A stretch of DNA of 22,623 bases, from IMG/VR virus record IMGVR_UViG_3300030105_000971, positions 1 to 22,623 of that record; one strand, 5' to 3'. The first letter of the stretch is position 1, and each line of letters begins with the position of its first letter. Below, one piece after another: positions 13,436-20,497 of this stretch. The DNA is from a virus. The notes below the pieces were generated by a model, which had not been told where the DNA came from, ran no database searches, and saw only the letters and a list, made by a program, of their open reading frames with translations. The translations under genes were made by a program, and so were the position numbers.

Positions 13436-13924
13436 CTATATAACCTTGCTCAATAGTGCTTGGGCGCTTAGTAATCTTTCTGCCAAGCCCCAACGCATAC
13501 CTTTGTTGGCATTAGAGAGTCTGTGCATAGAGCCACCTCGTTGATCATCTTTAGTATCAAAAATGTCCAAGAGTGTTTCTCTATCAGGTATAGTGGCTAA
13601 CGCTGTGCTTATTTGTTCTGGGGACACACCAACAATCTGCATCTCCTCTTCATTCATAGAAGCATCGTCGTAGGCAAGACGGCTTTTATCCGTCTGAGTT
13701 GCGCTCCACAAATCATGGTTTGCTCTAGCTATCATAGTGTCTTTTGAGTTTCCGCCGGTCTGTGTTTCAACAAAGCGCAAATACTCTTGAGGATCATAGG
13801 GGATACCAAGAGCTTCTTTCGCATTTGTGGCAGCAGCAAATAGCTCGTCAAATACCTCTTCAGTCTCGGGGTGGTATTCGCCCTCGTTTATAAACTTTTT
13901 CCAATTTTCGATTAATAGTTTCAT
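13436..13924 (-). CDS. Address-bearing putative internal head protein, 162 aa
   Basis: The ATG at 13924 is chosen over one seven codons earlier because AAGGAA lies five bases upstream of it, and because it gives MKLLIENWKKFINEGE. This is very close in plan to the T4 internal protein address MKTYQEFIAE followed by Ala, with cleavage expected after INE (12-14). The remaining 148 residues are acidic and helical, without membrane segments or a known motif, and include a QTGGNSKDTMIARANHDLW stretch. A small GC-rich hairpin (13938-13952, GCGGG/CCCGC) lies just upstream of the ribosome binding site. The gene directly precedes the protease. Packaged cargo or core protein is the inferred role. Confidence 0.75.
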   Translation of the reverse strand: MKLLIENWKKFINEGEYHPETEEVFDELFAAATNAKEALGIPYDPQEYLRFVETQTGGNSKDTMIARANHDLWSATQTDKSRLAYDDASMNEEEMQIVGVSPEQISTALATIPDRETLLDIFDTKDDQRGGSMHRLSNANKGMRWGLAERLLSAQALLSKVI

Positions 13925-13957
13925 TTGTTTTCCTTGTGCGGGCATTACCCGCGCGAG

Positions 13958-14023
13958 CTAAGAGCCTTTACAGCAACGACGAACGGGCTGTAAGCCCCAC
14001 TTTCCGATTAGATAGTTGTTCAT
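13958..14023 (-). CDS. Possible micro-protein, 21 aa
   Basis: The ATG at 14023 overlaps the stop of the membrane protein gene as TGATG and has an AGGAG eight bases upstream, a better site than many long genes here. The peptide begins MNNYLIGKWGLQPVRRCC and contains two adjacent Cys. It fills most of the 98-base gap. It could be a real micro-protein, a leader peptide that couples translation, or chance. Nothing identifies a function. Confidence 0.35.
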   Translation of the reverse strand: MNNYLIGKWGLQPVRRCCKGS

Positions 14024-14364
14024 CACTCTTCTCCTAAGAAGTTATCGTATTTATAATTATGCTTTACTTGAATTCCTTCATCCGAAAACACCATATTAAA
14101 AACATAGGATGTTGCGGAAGATAGGCAGCCAAGTAAAAGAGCATTCACGATCGTTACATCAAACATAAATAGTTCAGTCCAAGGAGAAAGCAGGAGCAAA
14201 AACCAGCCGACGTGGAAACCCATACACATAGGGCAGTGGAAAACCTTGCCGTAACCCTTGTAGGATTCCTTGTGAGGTCTTAGTTTTTTTATTACGGGCA
14301 TATCGCTATAGACTAAAATTTGTGTTAGTCCGTAGGCTATGAGGACGAATAGTATTAGTTCCAT
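14023..14364 (-). CDS. Small membrane protein with CPMC motif, 113 aa
   Basis: The ATG directly follows the stop of the 152-aa gene. A membrane segment at about 2-18 begins the protein, a basic loop follows, then CPMCMGFHVGW at 44-54, and two further hydrophobic stretches (about 53-68 and 71-92). A short hydrophilic tail ends it. The CPxC-x-G-[FH]-W-like motif beside a membrane helix is shared by small integral membrane proteins of unknown function such as those of the DUF1360 type, an assignment I cannot verify here. The Cys pair could bind metal or be redox-active. It is odd to find a membrane protein inside the head operon, and it may act on the host envelope late in infection. Confidence 0.75.
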   Translation of the reverse strand: MELILFVLIAYGLTQILVYSDMPVIKKLRPHKESYKGYGKVFHCPMCMGFHVGWFLLLLSPWTELFMFDVTIVNALLLGCLSSATSYVFNMVFSDEGIQVKHNYKYDNFLGEE

Positions 14365-14823
14365 TTATTTCTTTACCTGATTGTTGTTGAATTTATTAGA
14401 TAAGTATTTTTGAAGCTCATCATTGACATCTGGAATAGGGGCTAGATCGTCCATGCTTTCCATTGCCTTCAACAGATCATTAATAAATGCCACCTCAATT
14501 GGATCATCTACAATTTTAGATACATCATCATCGACGTTTAGCCTGTCTAAGCCAGTCGCTGATTTAAAAGAATCTTCCGCACCATATAACTTGCCTACAA
14601 TTTCTTTGGCGTCTTGAACACCCTTCCAAAGCGAAAAGATGTTGCTAATAACCGGGATTTGTTCTATTGCTGCTTCAGCAGCTTTCTTACCTAATTCCTT
14701 GCCAGCCTCTTTAGCTCTATGAGTTTTAATAAGCTTTCTTAAATCTCCGACTGTTTCAAGAGGTGCCTCTTGCAAAACAAACTTGTCCCAACTTTCCATT
14801 ATGACTTTCATTTCGCTTGACAT
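14365..14823 (-). CDS. Address-bearing putative internal head protein, 152 aa
   Basis: AGGAG before the ATG at 14823 supports this start. The N-terminus MSSEMKVIMESWDKFVLQEA resembles the T4 internal protein address, with a predicted cut after LQE (17-19). Residues 48-69 form a long Ala-rich then hydrophobic stretch (AIEQIPVISNIFSLWKGV) that could be an amphipathic or membrane-active helix. The C-terminal part is acidic. It lies three genes upstream of the protease, in the same class as its WxKF neighbours. A packaged protein able to interact with membranes after DNA entry is one speculative reading. A core protein is the conservative one. Confidence 0.75.
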   Translation of the reverse strand: MSSEMKVIMESWDKFVLQEAPLETVGDLRKLIKTHRAKEAGKELGKKAAEAAIEQIPVISNIFSLWKGVQDAKEIVGKLYGAEDSFKSATGLDRLNVDDDVSKIVDDPIEVAFINDLLKAMESMDDLAPIPDVNDELQKYLSNKFNNNQVKK

Positions 14824-14832
14824 AGCGGGCTC

Positions 14833-15405
14833 CTATATTGTATACATGTAGGACATGGTGTAGGGATCTCGCATATAGCCCTTGCGGATAGAGCCTTGAT
14901 CTGCACGCTGAGGCACCTCGCCAAGTTCTGTTGACTGCTCTTTGTCTGGCTCTGTGTTTTCTTGCTCAAAGCCTGCGACTGCGGCTTCTACCGCCTCAAA
15001 GTATGGACGCTCTTCTGTGATGAACTTCTCAATGCTTACAAGCGCAAACTTGGCGGCGTTTAACTTGTCATCTGCTACTTCTTGTAGCTTAGCTTCCATT
15101 GCACCATAAAATGAGCCGCCCTGTATGGACTCAATAGTGACGATACCTTTACGAGCAAGATGGTTAAACAATCGGTTTTGGGCACCGTAAGTAAAATCGG
15201 TCATCATTTGCTTTGGAAAAGCGGTGATCTTTTTGTCTTTTCCAGAAAGAACAATATCTATGTCGCCGTGGTCAAAGATCATCAAGTCTCCATTAAGGGA
15301 CTTACGAATATCTAGTTCCAGGGTTACTGTAGGAGGAGGAGTTTTAGGTTTAATCGTAATCTTGATTGGTTCTGGAATCGGAACAATCCTAACTGTTACT
15401 GCCAT
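14833..15405 (-). CDS. Unknown virion-cluster protein, 190 aa
   Basis: AAGGAG lies seven bases before the ATG. The protein begins with a Pro/Ile/Lys-rich beta-like segment (MAVTVRIVPIPEPIKITIKP), then a beta-rich region that includes ELDIRKSLNGDLMIFDHGDIDIV, a helical middle and a Gln/Glu-rich stretch. It ends with RKGYMRDPYTMSYMYTI, an aromatic tail that could dock on a partner. There is no signal peptide or membrane segment, and no address-like N-terminus. Its start overlaps the 275-aa gene by 17 bases. I do not recognise it. Conservation between portal and protease would point to head assembly or a neck component. Confidence 0.7.
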   Translation of the reverse strand: MAVTVRIVPIPEPIKITIKPKTPPPTVTLELDIRKSLNGDLMIFDHGDIDIVLSGKDKKITAFPKQMMTDFTYGAQNRLFNHLARKGIVTIESIQGGSFYGAMEAKLQEVADDKLNAAKFALVSIEKFITEERPYFEAVEAAVAGFEQENTEPDKEQSTELGEVPQRADQGSIRKGYMRDPYTMSYMYTI

Positions 15406-16216
15406 TATAGATCTCCTTTACTAATTCTTGTGTCTTCAAGATGGTTAATAGGGTTGCCTCGTTAAGAGTTGTTTCGTTTGATAGTTTTTGCAAACGCTCT
15501 TTAACTAACTGGGTTTTATTGATCATCTCTGGATCGGCGGCGACCTCTTCCACTTTTGTTGCATTCTCTATTGATTCTTTCAATCTACCGAGTTCGCGAT
15601 TGAGGTAAATCTTCATCTCCAAGTCCTCATTTGAAAAAGAAGAGATGTATCTGTTTAATAGTTCTTTCTGTTCAGATAGAAGCGTACTATCATATTGCTC
15701 ATTAAACTTCTTAACAAAAGTAGAATAGGTCAATTCATCGATAGGCTTCATATGTGTCTCTTTTACTATACTGCACATTTCACGAATAACCTTTTGCTCA
15801 AGAATAACTGACTCTTTCGGAGAATCTGTGTTAAACATCTTTGCGATTGTTGCCAAAGACTTGTAGTTTGGAACAAAGTTATTAAACGTTGATGGCGAGA
15901 GATCTTTATTGATGTCATTTATGATCTCTGTTTGTTGTTTGAACAATCCAGTTGGATCGATGAGGTGCTTAGCAACCTTCACAGCCTCTATGATCTTCTG
16001 GCTTGTCTTTTCATTAAGGTTTTGGTTTTCATAAAGGGAACGATAGCATTCAAGATCTTTACGAAGAAGAGAGTCCCCTGCAAAATGTTTACGGACAATT
16101 GAAACAACCTTATCTTTTCTTTCTTTGTCGCCTTTGATTATAGCAACGGTTGCCTCGCGAGAAAGAGCCTCAAAAACAAATGCGGTATTTCTCTTTTTAT
16201 TGTGTTTATTCTTCAT
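15389..16216 (-). CDS. Unknown helical protein downstream of the portal gene, 275 aa
   Basis: The start overlaps the portal gene by 11 bases and has AAGGAG upstream. The protein is basic at its N-terminus (MKNKHNKKRNTAFVFEALSR), almost entirely helical, and rich in Lys and Glu, with likely coiled coil in the C-terminal half (about 190-270). There is no membrane segment or enzyme motif. In T4 the small core proteins gp67 and gp68 lie between the portal and protease genes. This gene has that position but is larger, and no sequence match can be claimed. Core or portal-assembly partner is the inferred role. Confidence 0.7.
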   Translation of the reverse strand: MKNKHNKKRNTAFVFEALSREATVAIIKGDKERKDKVVSIVRKHFAGDSLLRKDLECYRSLYENQNLNEKTSQKIIEAVKVAKHLIDPTGLFKQQTEIINDINKDLSPSTFNNFVPNYKSLATIAKMFNTDSPKESVILEQKVIREMCSIVKETHMKPIDELTYSTFVKKFNEQYDSTLLSEQKELLNRYISSFSNEDLEMKIYLNRELGRLKESIENATKVEEVAADPEMINKTQLVKERLQKLSNETTLNEATLLTILKTQELVKEIYNGSNS

Positions 16217-18197
16217 TGCTGTTCTCCTTCTCCTTTACTTCCAGACTTTCTATAAGCATCTTTACAGAACTATTAACCGCGAGCAAAGCCCTTTCAGCTT
16301 CTTTATCTCTCAAGTAAGTAGGCTCTTGCTCTTCATAAATACCCCTTGACAAAGATCTTAGCTCAGAGGCACCGAGGTTATTAGTTCTGTAAGTGTTCAT
16401 CTCTGGTGTAGGGATACTCGTATAGTTTCTAGTTCTTGCGCCCTGGGGTCTCTTGTCTACGGCAACCTTTCGATAGGTCTTGCCCTTTGAGCCCTTGGTT
16501 AAATATTTTTTACCTGTTCTCGCACGCTTACCAAGAGATGGTGTTAGACGCGGTGAATCGCGAGAGCCCGGTGGTGCTGCGAGAAGTGGGCTGTCGTCTT
16601 CGCCTCCACCTTCATCGCCGCCCGTGTCGTCGCCAAGATCGAGGTCGCCACCCTCGTCTCCACCAAGATCAAGATCGCCTCCTTCCTCTCCACCGAGATC
16701 AAGACCGCCACCTTCGCCACCAGCGCCCGCAGCGGCTGCTTCGGCAACAGCCTCAAGTGCAGCGTCGTGTTTACGATCGTAATACATCTCGCGCTGGTTG
16801 CGTAAGAACTCTTCGTGAGACATTGCGAAGATGTTGTCGGCAACCCAACGGCGAGAGAAGAAGCCTTCTGTCGCTGACGCTGCGATGTCAAACTTGGTCT
16901 TCCAGTGCTCAAGCTCTTGTAGTTCGGCAATCTTGCTTGGGTTGTTTAGAGAGAGTTTAAAGTTTATAAGATCGTCTCCACGATATCCAAGAGTATAAAG
17001 GTGGATAATACCAATCTTCTCTAGTTCGTGAATGACTGTGCGCTGTAGGCGTTGGATAGTTCTTGCGAAACGAATATCCTTGGTAGCCAGTGTTGTTTTA
17101 TCTTCTGCCGCGCCTTCGCCCATAGTAAGGTAAGACTGCGGAACTTTTAATGCGGAGAATAGTTTGTCGCGAAGATACTTGACATCATCAATCGCTGTAG
17201 TGTTTGTCCCACCGGCAAGGTTCTGAATATCTGTAACAGAACCAGCACGGACGGGAATATAGTAGTCCTCTTCAATAGACATAGGATTGTAGCGAAGATC
17301 AACCCTGCCTGTGTCCTTGTCAACGATTGTGTGGCGCTTTAGCTGCGTTACAATCTTTTGCATATACTGTTCAACTTCCTGTGGCGGGATTGCACCAACA
17401 TCAATTTTGAAGACCTTTCGCTCTGAGGAGCGAACAATGCGGTAAGCCATCATTGCGTCTTCCATTAGCGTAAGCTGGCGCCAGATGCGGCGGGCGGGCT
17501 CTAGAACTGATGTTCCGTAGGGAGCATATTTATCGTTACCAAGAATGCGGAAGTGCGCAATCTGCCAGTTTTCGAAAGTCATACCAGCAGTGTTCCACTG
17601 GTATTGGACATAGTTTGGATTTGTAGCATCCATACCCTCAAGACGCTCAACTTCTTGGAGCGGGATAGCGATGGTGGACTTGACCCCAACTTCATCATCG
17701 AGATCTAAATAAAGAACAAAGTCACCATACTTGCACATTGTCCGACACCAACCAAAAAGATTGTATTCTATGTTCATTACGTTTTTGTAAAGAATCTTTA
17801 AGACTGCTTTGATTTCATCATTGGCACAACGAATGTTTAGCATTGGAGACAAGTCAGAAAATGTCGTCATCTCATCTGCATAGATGTCTAGCGAAGAGGC
17901 AATCTCGGGTGTATACTCCATTTGATCGAAATCAATATAGCGTTCGGAGCGGCGCTGATTTGCAATAGCGTTGGCTGCGATGGTGTCTAGCGGATTATAA
18001 GATTGCTTCTTAAATTGTTGACCAGAGGCAGAACGGAAACGAGAGGAGAATTTGTCTAAATGCTGCTTGCGTATCTTGCGTCCAGACTCGGAACGATAAT
18101 TAATGATCGGTCCAGAGAACAAACGTGTGAGAGCCTTAAATAATTGAGACTCTCTGTTTGCTGGGTTGTTACCTTGTTTCGGATTACTGGGTGCCAT
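16206..18197 (-). CDS. 20: Portal vertex protein, gp20-like
   Basis: This 663-residue protein follows the T4 gp20 plan: a basic N-terminus, the DFDQMEYTPEIASSLDIYADE helix (88-110), the central KYGDFVLYLDLDDEVG strands (156-171), YAPYGTSVLEPARRIWRQL (224-242), a loop-helix with VPQSYLTMGEG (352-362) and FFSRRWVADNIFAMSHEE (446-463). It forms the dodecameric ring at one vertex through which DNA passes, and it nucleates prohead assembly. It is about 140 residues longer than T4 gp20 (524) because of a C-terminal extension: acidic Gly/Leu/Asp repeats at 496-535, then a Lys/Arg-rich stretch at 556-590 and a helical end. It follows the terminase by 11 bases. Sheath and tube genes that separate these two in T4 are missing here. 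Confidence 0.95.
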   Translation of the reverse strand: MAPSNPKQGNNPANRESQLFKALTRLFSGPIINYRSESGRKIRKQHLDKFSSRFRSASGQQFKKQSYNPLDTIAANAIANQRRSERYIDFDQMEYTPEIASSLDIYADEMTTFSDLSPMLNIRCANDEIKAVLKILYKNVMNIEYNLFGWCRTMCKYGDFVLYLDLDDEVGVKSTIAIPLQEVERLEGMDATNPNYVQYQWNTAGMTFENWQIAHFRILGNDKYAPYGTSVLEPARRIWRQLTLMEDAMMAYRIVRSSERKVFKIDVGAIPPQEVEQYMQKIVTQLKRHTIVDKDTGRVDLRYNPMSIEEDYYIPVRAGSVTDIQNLAGGTNTTAIDDVKYLRDKLFSALKVPQSYLTMGEGAAEDKTTLATKDIRFARTIQRLQRTVIHELEKIGIIHLYTLGYRGDDLINFKLSLNNPSKIAELQELEHWKTKFDIAASATEGFFSRRWVADNIFAMSHEEFLRNQREMYYDRKHDAALEAVAEAAAAGAGGEGGGLDLGGEEGGDLDLGGDEGGDLDLGDDTGGDEGGGEDDSPLLAAPPGSRDSPRLTPSLGKRARTGKKYLTKGSKGKTYRKVAVDKRPQGARTRNYTSIPTPEMNTYRTNNLGASELRSLSRGIYEEQEPTYLRDKEAERALLAVNSSVKMLIESLEVKEKENSNEE
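16593..16712 (-). repeat. 30-bp coding repeats in the portal C-terminal extension
   Basis: Three 10-residue units (GGGLDLGGEE, GGDLDLGGDE, GGDLDLGDDT) and a looser fourth encode a glycine-rich acidic linker at residues 496-535. The DNA units are clearly related, so the segment probably grew by slippage or recombination. Confidence 0.85.
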
Positions 18198-18208
18198 TGT
18201 TCATTTAC

Positions 18209-19789
18209 TCACTTTATTATCCACATGTATTGGGAATATGTATTTTTTGCTTCGTTCATTTTACTAGTTTGGTCCTCTCCTGTGTAGCCTATTTGTCCCT
18301 TAATTTGAGTATTTAAAACCGTCCTTGAGGTTATGATGGCATCTACAAAAGCTTTCTGATAGTTTAGGTCACGAGCGTTTGATTGTAGTGCTGTGTCTTT
18401 AACCCAGCAGCAAATCGCAAGAGCCATCACTAAATCGTCGTTATATCCTCGCATCGATTGTGGCTTGCCGTTATACCAAATGAATGTTCTAAATTCATTT
18501 GCCAAACGAGAAGAATACGTTTTAATTAGTTTGTTTCTTATAAACTCTTCTAGTTTGGCTACAATCAGTGGTCTGGTCTTTGAGGTGGTCGAAAAACCAG
18601 CGATAGCGCCAGGATTATATTCTCCGAGATGTTGGTCAATATATTCGTGTGTAGACTTGACGGAATAGTAAAGGTTTGGATAATTGTATTCTACAAGCTT
18701 ATCAATGACTGTGTATCCAATAGAATTGTTCTCTACCACCATCATCGCATTTCCAAACTCTCGACCCACTTGGTTTAGCATATTAGCATAAAGGTCGGGT
18801 GTTGGCTTGCCTTGATACTCTCCAATGATCTCCATTGTCTCAATCTTGAGAATATGGAATGTGGAGCTATCGGCGCCGTCGCCCCTTGCTACGTCAGCAG
18901 CCATAACATAGCTACAAGTTGGATCGTATTCTTCCCAAATCCAAAAGTTTCTATCAAAGCCGGTTTTGTGCTTTGGTTCCTTTACATTCGCCAAGATCCA
19001 TTCTAGATTATCTGGATCGATGACGGTCTCGCCAGATGTGTTGAAGTTACATTGTAACTCCTGGGCAATCTGGCGGCGGTTCATGTTTCTGGTTTCTTTC
19101 TTGAACCATTGTTCGTCGCGCTCGGGATGGACATCCCACATAAGAGTTGTTAGATTAAAATTATTTTCATTGTTCTCGGCACCAACGCAAGTTTTGTGGA
19201 ACCAGTTACCAACGCCGTTGGGGGTTGAGATGGCAATACAGCGACCACCCGTGGATAGCGTTGGATACAGACCAGTCCAGAGACCCTCTAGTCCTTCAAT
19301 GTGTGCTGCCTCATCAAGAACTAGAAGTGATAGTGCCTCTGAGCGACCAGCATCGCCTGAAGTAGAAGCAGCTTTGATTGAAGAACCATTAGACAACTCA
19401 AAAGACGTGCGGTTGTCTGTCGTGATACTTGCTATCCTGATCCAGTCAGGAAGGTTCTTCATTATGTTTTTGACTTTGCGAACCAAGTTACCTGCTGTTT
19501 CAAACTTGGTAGCCATAACAAGGATAGCCTTGTCGCGATGAAACAGCATCATCCAAACAATGTAGCCAGCAGTAATCGTTGAGATTCCTAGCTGGCGACC
19601 CTTGTTAATAACATTGAAGCGATAATCGTTGAAGTCATTTAGTAACTGATCTTGATAATCATAAGTCTTAAACAACATAAGCCCGTGCATCGGGTGAGAG
19701 ATGCGGGCATAGTTTTTAAGAAAGTAAGAGGGATCTTTACCGCACTTAATAACTTCTTTGAGTATTTGCTTTTTCGTTAGTTTGGACAT
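18209..19789 (-). CDS. 17: Terminase large subunit, gp17-like
   Basis: This 526-residue protein packages DNA into the prohead. The ATPase domain has a Walker A-type GRQLGIST at 64-71, Walker B LLVLDEAA at 155-162, with E160 as catalytic carboxylate, and the coupling motif STPNG at 188-192. The nuclease domain has D299 in AADVARGDGADSS, E353 in VVENNSIG and D451/D452 in GYNDDLVMALAI, the expected acidic triad. T4 gp17 is 610 residues. The Walker A lysine of T4 (SRQLGKTT) is Ile here, while a Lys lies just before the motif (K63). It is preceded by two address-bearing genes and followed directly by the portal gene. No small subunit (gp16) is recognisable next to it. Confidence 0.96.
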   Translation of the reverse strand: MSKLTKKQILKEVIKCGKDPSYFLKNYARISHPMHGLMLFKTYDYQDQLLNDFNDYRFNVINKGRQLGISTITAGYIVWMMLFHRDKAILVMATKFETAGNLVRKVKNIMKNLPDWIRIASITTDNRTSFELSNGSSIKAASTSGDAGRSEALSLLVLDEAAHIEGLEGLWTGLYPTLSTGGRCIAISTPNGVGNWFHKTCVGAENNENNFNLTTLMWDVHPERDEQWFKKETRNMNRRQIAQELQCNFNTSGETVIDPDNLEWILANVKEPKHKTGFDRNFWIWEEYDPTCSYVMAADVARGDGADSSTFHILKIETMEIIGEYQGKPTPDLYANMLNQVGREFGNAMMVVENNSIGYTVIDKLVEYNYPNLYYSVKSTHEYIDQHLGEYNPGAIAGFSTTSKTRPLIVAKLEEFIRNKLIKTYSSRLANEFRTFIWYNGKPQSMRGYNDDLVMALAICCWVKDTALQSNARDLNYQKAFVDAIITSRTVLNTQIKGQIGYTGEDQTSKMNEAKNTYSQYMWIIK

Positions 19790-19799
19790 TCATCTTGCT

Positions 19800-20057
19800 T
19801 TACATTCTTGGATTATCAGGCATAGCATCGGACTCCGCTTCGGGTCCCATAGCATCAACGATTGTTAGCGCCGCATTCTCAATCACTCTCAACACAGATT
19901 GGGGAATTCCTCCCATGGGGAATCCTTCCTCAGATTCCAAAAAGCCAATAAACCCATCACGAATCCTGGCAGCTTGTGCCTTTCGTTCATTAAAATCAGT
20001 AGCTTCACCCATCTCTTCTTTGATAATCTGCTTTAGTCTTGCTTTTGTTAGTTTCAC
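19800..20057 (-). CDS. Address-bearing small protein, copy 2, 85 aa
   Basis: The start is GTG at 20057, overlapping the stop of an 18-codon chimeric frame as GTGA. Residues 1-16 (MKLTKARLKQIIKEEM) match the preceding paralogue except at one position and end in an IKE site (12-14) suited to prohead protease. The rest is unrelated to that paralogue: an acidic helical region with GFIGFLESEEGFPMGGIP and a Met/Asp/Pro-rich end. There is no membrane segment. It ends 10 bases before terminase. Packaged protein or small core protein is inferred. A terminase small subunit role is conceivable from position, but no DNA-binding motif is visible. Confidence 0.75.
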   Translation of the reverse strand: MKLTKARLKQIIKEEMGEATDFNERKAQAARIRDGFIGFLESEEGFPMGGIPQSVLRVIENAALTIVDAMGPEAESDAMPDNPRM

Positions 20058-20097
20058 TTTTTGTCTCCTTTAACAATAGGTCTCTTATCGTTTTTCG
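20011..20097 (-). repeat. Direct repeat copy B (87 bp, partner at 20411-20497)
   Basis: The 87 bases match 20411-20497 at 83 positions, with an exact offset of 400. The copy covers the address codons of the 85-aa gene, its ribosome binding site, and a fragment of the 3' end of the 182-aa gene that is out of place here. Confidence 0.95.
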
Positions 20098-20110
20098 TTA
20101 GTCTCAGCAT
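20054..20110 (-). pseudogene. Chimeric micro-frame at a tandem-duplication junction
   Basis: The frame ATG 20110 to TGA 20054 encodes MLRLTKNDKRPIVKGDKK. Its last 13 residues repeat the C-terminus of the 182-aa protein, and its start (context AAGATGAATG, then ACTAACGAAAAA) matches the beginning of the terminase gene (MSKLTK). It is best read as the scar of a tandem duplication that joined the terminase 5' end to the 182-aa gene 3' end. It may still be translated, since its stop overlaps the GTG start of the 85-aa gene. Confidence 0.7.
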
Positions 20111-20115
20111 TCATC

Positions 20116-20457
20116 TTAATCTATTTTAAGACCGCGAAGCTTAACGCCCCCTGGAGGTAGGCGCCGACCTCTCATAGAGATTGAAGCGGACCTCTCTGGA
20201 TCGTCATACATCTGATTGTCCTGAATAGAACGAATAAGTCCCATAACCTCTTCATCGCCGCCAGCCAAGGCTTCTAGCTCTTCTGGGGACATTTGGTCTA
20301 TGTGAGCGCGAGCAGCAAGAGCGTCAATCAATTTCTGCTCTGGGCTGCGCATTCCAGTGTCAAAGCGCGGCTCTGTTCCGCCCAGTTCATCACCAGAAGA
20401 GAAAGAATCCATTTCTTCTTTGATAATCTGCTTTAGTCTTGCTTTTGTGATTTTCAC
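20116..20457 (-). CDS. Address-bearing small protein, copy 1, 113 aa
   Basis: The GTG start at 20457 overlaps the stop of the 182-aa gene as GTGA, with AAAGGAG upstream. The N-terminus MKITKARLKQIIKEEM carries a predicted prohead protease site (IKE, 12-14). The cargo part is acidic and Gly/Ser-rich at first, then helical (SPEQKLIDALAARAHIDQMS; SPEELEALAGG), and ends in a basic RRLPPGGVKLRGLKID. It shares only the address with copy 2. A short internal head protein is the inferred role. Confidence 0.75.
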   Translation of the reverse strand: MKITKARLKQIIKEEMDSFSSGDELGGTEPRFDTGMRSPEQKLIDALAARAHIDQMSPEELEALAGGDEEVMGLIRSIQDNQMYDDPERSASISMRGRRLPPGGVKLRGLKID

Positions 20458-20497
20458 TTTTTGTCTCCTTTGACAATAGGTCTCTTATCGTTTTTCG
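20411..20497 (-). repeat. Direct repeat copy A (87 bp, partner at 20011-20097)
   Basis: This copy spans the last codons of the 182-aa gene, its overlap with the 113-aa gene and the address codons of that gene. It is probably the original arrangement, because here the upstream sequence belongs to an intact gene. Confidence 0.95.

Noticed and set aside
13925-13945. Start of the 162-aa gene at the earlier ATG (13945)
   Set aside because: That ATG lies in the loop of a GC-rich hairpin without a ribosome binding site, while AAGGAA precedes the ATG at 13924 and the resulting N-terminus matches the address pattern.
16436-16960. Long plus-strand open frames rich in Ser, Pro and Arg opposite the portal gene
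   Set aside because: They are antisense images of the portal's Gly/Asp repeat and basic block; they have no ribosome binding site, and the portal frame is certain.
20085-20113. Nine-codon frame starting at the upstream ATG of the duplication junction
   Set aside because: It arises from the terminase start context ATGAATG; the frame from the second ATG continues into the gene fragment and explains the sequence better.
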